From NCBI GenBank assembly GCA_913041495.1, contig CAJWHT010000010.1, positions 1-58,168 on the forward strand: a DNA stretch of 58,168 nucleotides, given 5' to 3'. Below the pieces are notes generated by a model. It was given only the letters and a program-made list of their open reading frames with translations, did no database searches and had not been told where the DNA came from. Shown piece after piece: positions 33,547-41,057 of this stretch. Origin of the DNA: an uncultured Desulfobacteraceae bacterium (GTDB taxonomy: Bacteria > Desulfobacterota > Desulfobacteria > Desulfobacterales > Desulfobacteraceae). The first letter of the stretch is position 1. Every line of letters starts with the position of its first letter. A program made the translations under genes and the position numbers.

Positions 33547-34869
33547 ATGAGCCAAAGCCGCACGGACAAACGAGAGATCTTCGGATGGGTGATGTTTGAT
33601 TTTGCCAATTCCGCCTACACCACCCTGGTGGTCACCTTTATTTACGCCACCTATTTTGTGTCCGCCATCGCACCGGACAAAATCCACGGGACGGCACTCT
33701 GGTCAAGGGGGGTCACCATCACCGCCATCATGGTGGCGCTATTGTCGCCCCTGCTTGGCGCCCTGGCAGACCAGGGCAAATTGCGCAAAACCTTCCTGCT
33801 GATCTCCACCCTGGTAATGGTGGCAGGCACCGCCATGCTCAATTTCGTGATGCCGGGCCAGGTATACCAGGCCCTTGCCTGGTTTGTCATTTCCAATATC
33901 GCCTTTGAACTGGGCATGGTCTTTTACAATGCCTTCCTGCCCGATATTTCCACCCCCCGGACCATCGGCCGGATATCCGGCATCGGATGGGGTGTCGGAT
34001 ATATCGGCGGCCTCGCTGCCATGGCCGTGGCCATGATCGGCTTTATCAACCCGGAGGTTCCCTGGTTCGGCCTGGCCAAGGAAACCGGCGCCCATATCCG
34101 GGGCACCAATCTTCTGGTTGCCGCCTGGATCACCGTCTTCTGCCTGCCCCTGTTCATCTTTGTCAAAACCCGGTCACCGCGGTCTGCGACCGGGAAACCC
34201 TCCCCCCGAAGTACGGTCGCCCTGATTTCCGCCGGCATGAAAGACATCCGGGCCACATTTACTGAAATCCGGGCCTACCGGGAAATCGTCAAACTCCTGA
34301 TCGCCCGGATGATATACAATGACGGCCTGGTGACCATTTTCGCCTTCGGCGGTATCTACGCGGCCGGCACCTTCGGTTTCACCTTCCAGGAAATCATGAT
34401 TTTCGGTATTGTACTCAATGTCGCTGCCGGTACCGGCGCCCTGATCATGGGGATATTCGACGATAAGCTCGGGGGGAAAACCACCATTCAGATCTCCAAT
34501 ATCGTCCTGGCACTGGCCGCCATCCTGGCGGTATTTGCCCCGGATAAAACCCTTTTCTGGGTGGCTGGCATACTGGTGGGATTCTTTGCCGGCCCCAACC
34601 AGTCCGCCTCCCGGTCCCTGCTGGGCAGGTTTGTACCCCGGGAAAAAGAAAACCAGTTTTTCGGATTTTTTGCCTTTTCCGGGAAACTGACCGCCTTTTT
34701 CGGCCCCCTGCTCCTGGGCATACTCACCCAGGCATTTGACTCCCAGCGGGCAGGTATTTCAGTGGTGGCCCTCTTTTTCATCATCGGAGGGCTGATCCTG
34801 TCCCGGGTGGACGAAGAAAAGGGAATGGCCTCGGCCCGGAAACTATCAGATACAAGACAAATGAAATAA
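33547..34869 (+). CDS. Major facilitator transporter of the UMF1/Atg22-like family
   Basis: 440 residues from the ATG at 33547 (GGAG 10 bases upstream). Twelve transmembrane helices are predicted by eye. The N-terminus IFGWVMFDFANSAYTTLVVTFIYATYF is the signature of the UMF1 family, related to yeast vacuolar effluxer Atg22. The middle loop (KTRSPRSATGKPSPRSTV) is cytoplasmic. These proteins are thought to export amino acids or unknown metabolites; the substrate is not known here. An upstream in-frame extension overlaps the phospholipase gene and is unlikely to be used. Confidence 0.88.
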   Translation: MSQSRTDKREIFGWVMFDFANSAYTTLVVTFIYATYFVSAIAPDKIHGTALWSRGVTITAIMVALLSPLLGALADQGKLRKTFLLISTLVMVAGTAMLNFVMPGQVYQALAWFVISNIAFELGMVFYNAFLPDISTPRTIGRISGIGWGVGYIGGLAAMAVAMIGFINPEVPWFGLAKETGAHIRGTNLLVAAWITVFCLPLFIFVKTRSPRSATGKPSPRSTVALISAGMKDIRATFTEIRAYREIVKLLIARMIYNDGLVTIFAFGGIYAAGTFGFTFQEIMIFGIVLNVAAGTGALIMGIFDDKLGGKTTIQISNIVLALAAILAVFAPDKTLFWVAGILVGFFAGPNQSASRSLLGRFVPREKENQFFGFFAFSGKLTAFFGPLLLGILTQAFDSQRAGISVVALFFIIGGLILSRVDEEKGMASARKLSDTRQMK

Positions 34870-34887
34870 CCCAAACAGGAGGTGATC

Positions 34888-35874
34888 ATGTTCGTATTAG
34901 GCATTCAGGGCAGCCCCCGTAAAAATGGGAACTGCGAGTATCTGCTATCAGCCTTTTTAAAGGAATGCGAAACCTTAGGCGCCCGCACCGAAACCATCCG
35001 GCCCCACACCCTGGATATCGGCCCCTGCAAAGAACTGATCGTCTGCGAGAAAAAAGGGTTCTGCCCCATCCGGGACGAAATGGAAGACCTGGGCTATCGC
35101 AAGGTGAAGCAGGCCGACGCCGTAATTTTAGCCACTCCGGTATTTTTTTACGGGGTCTCGGCCCAGGCCAAGGTCTTCATCGACCGCTGCCAGATGTTCT
35201 GGGGCAGAAAGTACAAACTCAGGCTAAAAGATCCGGACCGGCACCAGCGCCGGGGATTTCTGCTGTCCGTGGCCGCCTCCGCCGGCAAACGGTTGTTCGA
35301 AGGGGTGGATCTCACCACCCGGTATTTCTACGATGCCATTTCCACGGATTACTCAGGCAGCCTGACCTACAATAAAGTGGAAGGGGCAGGAGATATCAAA
35401 GATCAGCCGAATCTGGATGCGGATATCCGGTCGTCCGCCACAGACTTGCTCGCCCCTTTGCAGAACAGGCGAAAACTGATATTTGCCTCACCGGGCAACG
35501 GCGCCCGGGCCCTGCAAGCGTCAGCCTTTGCCAAAGAAGCGGCCAAAGGGCGCATTGAGGTGATTGCTTTCGGGGGAGCCCCGCCGCAGGTGCCGGACAC
35601 AAAGACCATTGAGGCTATGGCAAAAACCGGCCTGGATGTAAAATACCTTCAGGTGTCGCATTTGGAAAACATTACGGAATTGGCCGCAGACCTGCAGAAA
35701 AATGATGACGTCATCCTCATCAAAAGTCCCGGGGAATCATTTTCAACAGATTTTCTCAACGAGCAGCCGGATGTGTGGGACATTGCCCCAGCAGACGGCA
35801 AACGAAGTGCGGACACGGTCAAAGATGAGATTGACGCCCATGTGAGAAAGCTTGCGCTTACTGCTTCACCGTAA
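34888..35874 (+). CDS. NADPH-dependent FMN reductase fused to an inactive LMW-phosphatase/ArsC-like domain
   Basis: 328 residues. The start at 34888 has an ideal AGGAGGTGATC site; a GTG 6 bases earlier is less likely. Residues 1-165 are a flavodoxin-like FMN reductase ([17 protein letters not shown], then [23 protein letters not shown]) with extra cysteines at 47, 53 and 59. Residues 196-322 align to low-molecular-weight phosphatase/arsenate reductase: [18 protein letters not shown] matches the CxGNxxRS P-loop, but the catalytic Cys is S201 while R207 remains. [18 protein letters not shown] and [10 protein letters not shown] match later motifs. The second domain is probably a binding or regulatory module. 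The gene overlaps the convergent cupin gene by 17 bases. Confidence 0.85.
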   Translation: MFVLGIQGSPRKNGNCEYLLSAFLKECETLGARTETIRPHTLDIGPCKELIVCEKKGFCPIRDEMEDLGYRKVKQADAVILATPVFFYGVSAQAKVFIDRCQMFWGRKYKLRLKDPDRHQRRGFLLSVAASAGKRLFEGVDLTTRYFYDAISTDYSGSLTYNKVEGAGDIKDQPNLDADIRSSATDLLAPLQNRRKLIFASPGNGARALQASAFAKEAAKGRIEVIAFGGAPPQVPDTKTIEAMAKTGLDVKYLQVSHLENITELAADLQKNDDVILIKSPGESFSTDFLNEQPDVWDIAPADGKRSADTVKDEIDAHVRKLALTASP

Positions 35875-36289
35875 TGGGCTCATCCTTTACCCCGGCGTAG
35901 AAAACGATGATATCTGCCGGTTCCGTCCCCTCGTTTTTTCCGTAATGCCAGGTATCCACCACTTCCACGATGGGATCACCGGCCTTGAGCGCAAGGGTCT
36001 TGCCGGAACGGGTGATCACGGTGAGTTCCCCAGAGATAAGCACGCCGGCATTGATCACCGGATGGGTATGCCAGGGCAGGGTGACACCGGCGGGAATCTG
36101 TATTCTCAGGATACTTACTTCCGGTGTGCCCAAAGGATAGGCAGGCAGTGCAGTGCCGTTCCAGCTGCGGCCGGACTTGGCCAGCACCTTGGCGGTTGCT
36201 TTCGCAGGTGTTTTTTGGCCGGCAAAGGCAGGGGCGGCGGGTAAGGTCAACAGGCAAAACATCAGGATCAGACGCAGGATTAATCTCAT
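35858..36289 (-). CDS. Exported cupin-domain protein
   Basis: 143 residues. A signal peptide ([17 protein letters not shown]) precedes a single cupin barrel. Metal-binding motif 1 is [20 protein letters not shown] and motif 2 is [20 protein letters not shown], giving H-x-H, E and H ligands. Small exported cupins of this type are common, and no specific reaction can be assigned. It is the last gene of a three-gene minus-strand run (sugar transferase, PilZ, cupin), starting 11 bases after the PilZ gene. Confidence 0.87.
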   Translation of the reverse strand: MRLILRLILMFCLLTLPAAPAFAGQKTPAKATAKVLAKSGRSWNGTALPAYPLGTPEVSILRIQIPAGVTLPWHTHPVINAGVLISGELTVITRSGKTLALKAGDPIVEVVDTWHYGKNEGTEPADIIVFYAGVKDEPITVKQ

Positions 36290-36300
36290 AAAAAACCTCT

Positions 36301-36933
36301 TTAAAAATTCAGGGCCGGTACCAGGGTGGACAATACCTTTTTGGAAAATCCGTCCAGTTCGTCAAATGAGATGCCGAACCGGGACTGGTCCCCCTTACAC
36401 GTACTCGTCCGGACCTCACCTGCTAGGGTCAGGTTGTCAAACTGGCCGTAGGGCAGCCGGATGGTCACCGGTGTGGTTCTGCAGCAGTCCAGTTCGGGAC
36501 AGCCGTCCACCTGGGCCAGGCATCCGCTCTTATTAATATTGACGATAATCCCGGACAACTCCTGGTTGTCCAAAGAAATCCGGGTGGGCAAAAAGCACTC
36601 CACCCGCTTTTCCGAACGGATATTACAGGATTTGACATCCTCCGGGTATTCAAGGAAGATCAGGTAATCCGGGTTCCGGATGGTCCTTATAATATGGGCC
36701 TTGAATCCGTAGACATCGTTGGACAGGATATACTTGGCCGCCAGATGCTCCCCGGCCGTAAGATTGCTCCGGGTCCAGTTGTCGTGGGATAACTGAACGA
36801 TCAGGTATTTTCCCACCTGCATACCGATAAGCTCGCCTGACACGGCCCGCTCCGGATCATCCGGGGCCAGTTGAAGGGCTGTGCCAAGTTCAATAAACAA
36901 CCGCTGGCTTCGGTTAAATTCTGATGGATTCAT
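36301..36933 (-). CDS. PilZ-domain protein (probable c-di-GMP receptor)
   Basis: 210 residues from the ATG at 36933 (AGGAAGGGG upstream). The N-terminal half is a YcgR-N-like barrel ([39 protein letters not shown]). The C-terminal half is Pil[14 protein letters not shown] at about residue 120 supplies the basic motif and [13 protein letters not shown] the N-x-S motif, both somewhat away from the RxxxR and DxSxxG consensus. PilZ proteins bind c-di-GMP and alter a partner. The gene begins 10 bases after a polyprenyl sugar transferase, so control of surface polysaccharide synthesis is a reasonable inference. Confidence 0.82.
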   Translation of the reverse strand: MNPSEFNRSQRLFIELGTALQLAPDDPERAVSGELIGMQVGKYLIVQLSHDNWTRSNLTAGEHLAAKYILSNDVYGFKAHIIRTIRNPDYLIFLEYPEDVKSCNIRSEKRVECFLPTRISLDNQELSGIIVNINKSGCLAQVDGCPELDCCRTTPVTIRLPYGQFDNLTLAGEVRTSTCKGDQSRFGISFDELDGFSKKVLSTLVPALNF

Positions 36934-36943
36934 ACGCCCCTTC

Positions 36944-38299
36944 CTATCGGCTGCCCCGCCGGAACAAGACAATCTTTATGGTTTCAAAGACAATGTACAA
37001 TTCCAGGAAAATAGACAAGTTATTGATATAGTAAAGGTCATACCGAAGCTTTTCAACCGCATCCCCCAGGGAGGCGCCGTAGGGGTACATCACCTGGGCC
37101 CAGCCCGTGATGCCGGGCTTGATGGCGTGCCGCTCCGCATAATAGGGCGTGACCTTTGAAATCTGGGATACAAATTCGGGCCGCTCCGGACGGGGGCCGA
37201 TGAAACTCATATCTCCCTTGAGCACGTTGAACAATTGAGGCAGCTCATCAATCCGGGTTTTCCGCATAAAGGCCCCGAACCGGGTCACCCGGGGATCATC
37301 TTCCTGGGCCCAGGAAGCACCGGTTTCTTTTTCGGAATCCTGCCCCATGGACCGGAACTTGTAGATGGTAAACACCTTGCCGTTCAGCCCCACCCGCTGC
37401 TGCAGATAAAAGACGGGGCCGGGAGAATCCAGCTTGATCATCAGGGCGATAATCGGAAAAAACGGCAGGCAAAGGGTGAGAAGAACAGAGGAAAACACCA
37501 GGTCCAAAACCTTTTTCAGGGACCGGATGAACGGGGTGATCAGAAAACCGCTGCTCTGGACCAGCCAGGAGGGATTGATATGCTCCACCGGGATCTTTCC
37601 GGTCATCAGTTCAAAAAAGTTGGGATAATCCAGGATTTTGACCCCCATGAGCTTACAGGTCACCAGCCGCTCTGCTGCCAGATTTCCCCGCCGCTCCGTC
37701 AGGGCAATGATTATGGCCCTGGCATTGGTTTCCCTGGCGATCTCCACAATATCACTGATCTCCCCGAGGATCCTGTCCTCATCCACTGACACAGGGTCCA
37801 TAGGGGTTTTTATGTATCCCGCCAGCTCATATTTGCCCGGGGACTCCCGGATGAGATTCTCCACATTGGTGGCCGTAGCCCCGGTGCCGATGACAATCAC
37901 CCGCTCGGCAAACACCCGTGCGTTGTTCGTTTTATGGAATCCCCACTGCCATCCGTTCTGGCAGATAAAAAACAGCAGGCTTGCCGTCAGCACCTCCGGA
38001 AACGCCCCCAGGCGATCCCCGGGCAGCACCAGGATGAATACCAGGGTGAACCCCAGTGCCAGGACGGAACGGACCAGCCGTTCTTTAAGACTCCACCGTT
38101 CGGGCAGGTAGACTTCGCACAGGAATGAAAAGAGCAGCACCAGGGGAACAAAATAAAGCCCCCACAGGGGCATGACACCGGGAGTGACACCGGCTGCCAG
38201 AGTCACTGCCAGTAGACCGGCAATAAAATCCCCTGCCAGAAGAATAATCTTGTGCCTCACCAGGCTGCCTTTTGCTAGAAGTCCCAAAGCACCGCCCAC
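36944..38299 (-). CDS. Exopolysaccharide polyprenyl glycosylphosphotransferase
   Basis: About 451 residues from a GTG at 38299; a GTG some 13 codons later is also possible. Four N-terminal membrane helices precede a nucleotide-binding CoA-like domain (VIVIGTGATATNVENLI), then one more membrane helix (VLDLVFSSVLLTLCLPFFPIIAL). The catalytic transferase domain follows (KLDSPGPVFYLQQRVGLNGKVF, KFRSMGQDSEKE, TRIDELPQLFNVLKGDMSFIGPRPERPEFV, KPGITGWAQV). It transfers a sugar phosphate to undecaprenyl phosphate at the inner membrane, the first step of exopolysaccharide assembly. The form resembles the XrtA/PEP-CTERM-associated transferases, but no exosortase is in view. Confidence 0.93.
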   Translation of the reverse strand: MGGALGLLAKGSLVRHKIILLAGDFIAGLLAVTLAAGVTPGVMPLWGLYFVPLVLLFSFLCEVYLPERWSLKERLVRSVLALGFTLVFILVLPGDRLGAFPEVLTASLLFFICQNGWQWGFHKTNNARVFAERVIVIGTGATATNVENLIRESPGKYELAGYIKTPMDPVSVDEDRILGEISDIVEIARETNARAIIIALTERRGNLAAERLVTCKLMGVKILDYPNFFELMTGKIPVEHINPSWLVQSSGFLITPFIRSLKKVLDLVFSSVLLTLCLPFFPIIALMIKLDSPGPVFYLQQRVGLNGKVFTIYKFRSMGQDSEKETGASWAQEDDPRVTRFGAFMRKTRIDELPQLFNVLKGDMSFIGPRPERPEFVSQISKVTPYYAERHAIKPGITGWAQVMYPYGASLGDAVEKLRYDLYYINNLSIFLELYIVFETIKIVLFRRGSR

Positions 38300-38453
38300 G
38301 CAATAAGTTGAAGGTTAAGGGGTATGCTCTGGTTTTATAGACAACCCGGGGGCATGTCAAGTAAGGATATCTTGTGAAATAACAGAGAACAACGCAGATA
38401 AGCCCGGCCGCCCCACTGGCACAGGGGACAGGAAGATCGGCCCAAAGACGGCC

Positions 38454-38738
38454 TTAGTGCTCCCTGTAAAAAAAAGATTTCAGACGATGGATCAACCCGA
38501 TTTCAAAACACATCTTCGGGCTCAACCCTTCCAGTGCCTGGGCACGGGTTTCAAACCACTCCCTGAAATTCTCCCCGTAAAAATAGGAGATGGGCTTGGC
38601 CAGAATCAGGTCCCCATTGACCATATCCAGGACCTCATCTTTCTTTGAAAACGTCTGCCAGCTCTTGTCAAAAATCCTTGAGAATTGTTCAAAGGCAATA
38701 TCGCCAAGGTAAAAATCTTCCAACGGCATCAGGACCAT
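38454..38738 (-). CDS. Hypothetical 94-residue protein
   Basis: The frame runs MVLMPLEDFYLGDIAFEQ...IHRLKSFFYREH. A start three codons in (38729) has GGATGG upstream and is equally possible. The protein is soluble and amphipathic, with a C-terminal helix EGLSPKMCFEIGLIHRLK. I do not recognise a family. Codon use looks normal for the window and no competing frame is better. Its position alone between divergent genes gives no functional hint. Confidence 0.5.
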   Translation of the reverse strand: MVLMPLEDFYLGDIAFEQFSRIFDKSWQTFSKKDEVLDMVNGDLILAKPISYFYGENFREWFETRAQALEGLSPKMCFEIGLIHRLKSFFYREH

Positions 38739-38918
38739 CCATCATCATCGGATTTAAACCCAATTTCAGGCCGAGGGCATCCTTTGCCCCGGCGTTGAAC
38801 CCACGAATGAAACGCTGCGAATTAAAATAAGACACAATTGACTTATCCTAATTTAAACGTCTTGTAAACCCCCAAAATCAATCAAGCTGTTTCACCCCGA
38901 ACATAAAGGTGGACTACC

Positions 38919-38941
38919 GAATTTTGATCAGAATTTGATCA
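38919..38941. repeat. Tandem direct repeat upstream of the PAS-LuxR gene
   Basis: GAATTTTGATCA is followed directly by GAATTTGATCA. Each copy contains the palindrome TGATCA. This could be a double operator site about 70-90 bases before the regulator start at 39008. The rest of the gap from 38739 to 39007 shows nothing else I can support. Confidence 0.35.
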
Positions 38942-39007
38942 GGAGATGAACCGCAGGATTGCCGATCCACTCGTGACCACATAATCTTTTACGATAGGAC
39001 AATATGT

Positions 39008-40360
39008 TTGTTATTATTCCTTGATTCGTGTTATTTTTTTTCAATGATTCCAGCCGCCATGCCATATGCCATCTTATCCGGTCTAGACCGCCGGGTTGAA
39101 GATTTTTTAGAACGCTGGACCGCCAATATGAGTGACGCCGGATTCCTAGAGAGCACCACGGCCAAACGAGAGGACTGTATCTTATCCTTCCACTGGTTCC
39201 TGGCCCCCATAATCCGATCTGCAGAAAATGGAAACCTTCCGTCTTTTGGCGAACTTATCGCCAATGAGGACAATTGGGCGGATAATATTATCCAGACCTC
39301 CCGTCGCCACCGCTCAAGGGGTATCACCGGAGACATGTTTGTCGGCTGCTTTAAGACCCTGGTGCATGCGGTTCTGGAGATGGTGGAACAGGGAGACGAA
39401 CCCTGTGAGCAAAAAAAAGAGGCGGCCAGATTCATACAAAGATGGGCAGATGCGTTTGAAACCCTCATTGTTCAAGACTGGACCACCCGGTCCGGAAAAG
39501 AAGGCGACCGTTATTTGGACCAGGCCAACCGGCAGCTGACACTGGAGAAATGCAAATATGAAAATGTAATAAATTCCATCTCTGAGCTGGTTCTGACCAT
39601 TGACGGCAAAGGGCAGGTTCTTGAAGCCAATCGATCCGCCCTGAGATATTTTCAAAAAGATCTATCAGGGTTGTCGATTATGGAACTGCTCGGACTGAAA
39701 GGAGAAAGCTTAAAAGTACTTTGCTCAGACCACAGCACAGACGCCCCTTTAGAAATATCCGTGAAAGATATGCACTTTCAGTGTATTTTTGCCCCCCTCA
39801 ACAATGTCAGTCTCGCATCTGACGGATATATAGTCGTTCTCAAGGATGTTACAGCCCTTGTAAAACAAAGTGAGATACTGGAAACCATCGTTGTGAAACG
39901 CACCTCAGATCTTCTCAAAAAGACAAGCCAGTTAGAAGAGATGAATATCACCTTGAGAACAGTAATGAAATCCGTGGACAAGGAACGGGAAGAGTTCCAG
40001 GAAAGGATCGGTGATGTGATCCGCTCGACCCTGCTACCGGCACTGGACCCTGTTCGCAAAGCGGCCGCCTCTGATATCCGAAATTCCTATCTTGATATCA
40101 TTGAAAACCAGCTGCTCAAACTGGCCCGGGGCGGGGGGCAGAACAACCATGCAGGTTTACTTAAACTGACCCCCATGGAAATGAAGGTAAGCCGCTTCAT
40201 CCAGGCAGGGTCATCGACCAAAGAAATCGCAGAAGCCCTCAACCTGTCCGTCGTGACGATCCAGACCCACCGCCGGAACATCCGGAAAAAGCTGGGTCTC
40301 CAGAACCGCAACGTCAACCTGACCACTTTCTTGAACCAATCCGGGCCGTTGGAGCCCTGA
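39008..40360 (+). CDS. PAS-domain LuxR-family transcriptional regulator
   Basis: 450 residues from a TTG at 39008, which has AGGA at 7 bases; ATGs at 39044 and 39059 are alternatives. The N-terminal 170 residues are helical with no family I can name. A PAS domain follows (about 190-300, ISELVLTIDGKGQVLEANRSALRYF), then a coiled coil (SEILETIVVKRTSDLLKKTS), and a C-terminal LuxR helix-turn-helix (about 385-440, LTPMEMKVSRFIQAGSSTKEIAEALNLSVVTIQTHRRNIRKKLGL). There is no receiver domain, so it senses through PAS or the N-terminal region. It lies 133 bases ahead of the TorD-Dms-like operon on the same strand and may control it. Confidence 0.87.
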   Translation: MLLFLDSCYFFSMIPAAMPYAILSGLDRRVEDFLERWTANMSDAGFLESTTAKREDCILSFHWFLAPIIRSAENGNLPSFGELIANEDNWADNIIQTSRRHRSRGITGDMFVGCFKTLVHAVLEMVEQGDEPCEQKKEAARFIQRWADAFETLIVQDWTTRSGKEGDRYLDQANRQLTLEKCKYENVINSISELVLTIDGKGQVLEANRSALRYFQKDLSGLSIMELLGLKGESLKVLCSDHSTDAPLEISVKDMHFQCIFAPLNNVSLASDGYIVVLKDVTALVKQSEILETIVVKRTSDLLKKTSQLEEMNITLRTVMKSVDKEREEFQERIGDVIRSTLLPALDPVRKAAASDIRNSYLDIIENQLLKLARGGGQNNHAGLLKLTPMEMKVSRFIQAGSSTKEIAEALNLSVVTIQTHRRNIRKKLGLQNRNVNLTTFLNQSGPLEP

Positions 40361-40377
40361 ACATCGCCATACAGCCG

Positions 40378-40389
40378 CTCATTAATGAG
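40378..40389. promoter_or_regulatory. 12-base palindrome ahead of the Dms-like operon
   Basis: CTCATTAATGAG is a perfect palindrome in the gap between the PAS-LuxR gene and torD-like gene. It could be an operator. Nothing else in the 133-base gap is clear apart from AGGAGG before the start at 40494. Confidence 0.35.
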
Positions 40390-40493
40390 TAGTTAGAAAT
40401 ACCCATTAAATCCCCACTTCCTCCTGTTGTGCATCCATAAGTTTCACTGTAAGCTAATGATATCTTGATAAATCACTTATTTAGGAGGCAATC

Positions 40494-41057
40494 ATGGACC
40501 CGGCAGAAAAGACGACACTGACCCTGCTGCGGGATTTTTTCCTTGCCCGGTCAGGGCAAGACCTGGCCCCGGCCTGCATGGTGCTGGCCGGTGACAGTCC
40601 GGCCGCAGCCCGAATCGGGCGGACGGACTGGGATGAGGCGGAGTTCGCCTTTAACCGGCTATTTGTCGGCCCCATGGCCCTGCAGGCCCCCCCTTACGCC
40701 TCAGCCTACCTGGAGACCGAGCCCCGGCTCATGGGCGAAAGCACACTTAAGATTCGGCGAATCTATGAAATGGCCGGCCTTTCGTCGCCACTTCAGGGCC
40801 GTTTGCCCGATGACCATATCGGCGTGGAACTGGATGCGGCCCTGGGTCTATCAAACATGGCTCAAACCCTGGACGCTGAAGAACCCCGTGTTCTGTGGCG
40901 GTATTTCCTCCACGAACACCTTTCGGCCTGGCTGCCCCAGTTTATAGATAGGGCCCGCAGGGCAGAGGCCGGGCATCCGGCCGTGGACCTGGCCCTGGAT
41001 CATCTGGAAACATGGCTTAACCGCCAGCAATCAAAAGAGGAGGGAAAAATCCAATGA
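40494..41057 (+). CDS. TorD/DmsD-family molybdoenzyme chaperone
   Basis: 187 residues of the all-helical TorD fold, with FAFNRLFVGPMALQAPPYASAYLE (the conserved E(Y/F)xRLFxG...PPYxSxY segment) and the hinge region DHIGVELDAAL followed by RVLWRYFLHEHLSAWLPQF. TorD-family proteins bind the twin-arginine signal of a molybdoenzyme and help cofactor insertion before export. It starts the operon with AGGAGG, and its stop overlaps the start of the catalytic subunit gene by 4 bases, as expected for a dedicated chaperone. Confidence 0.92.
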   Translation: MDPAEKTTLTLLRDFFLARSGQDLAPACMVLAGDSPAAARIGRTDWDEAEFAFNRLFVGPMALQAPPYASAYLETEPRLMGESTLKIRRIYEMAGLSSPLQGRLPDDHIGVELDAALGLSNMAQTLDAEEPRVLWRYFLHEHLSAWLPQFIDRARRAEAGHPAVDLALDHLETWLNRQQSKEEGKIQ

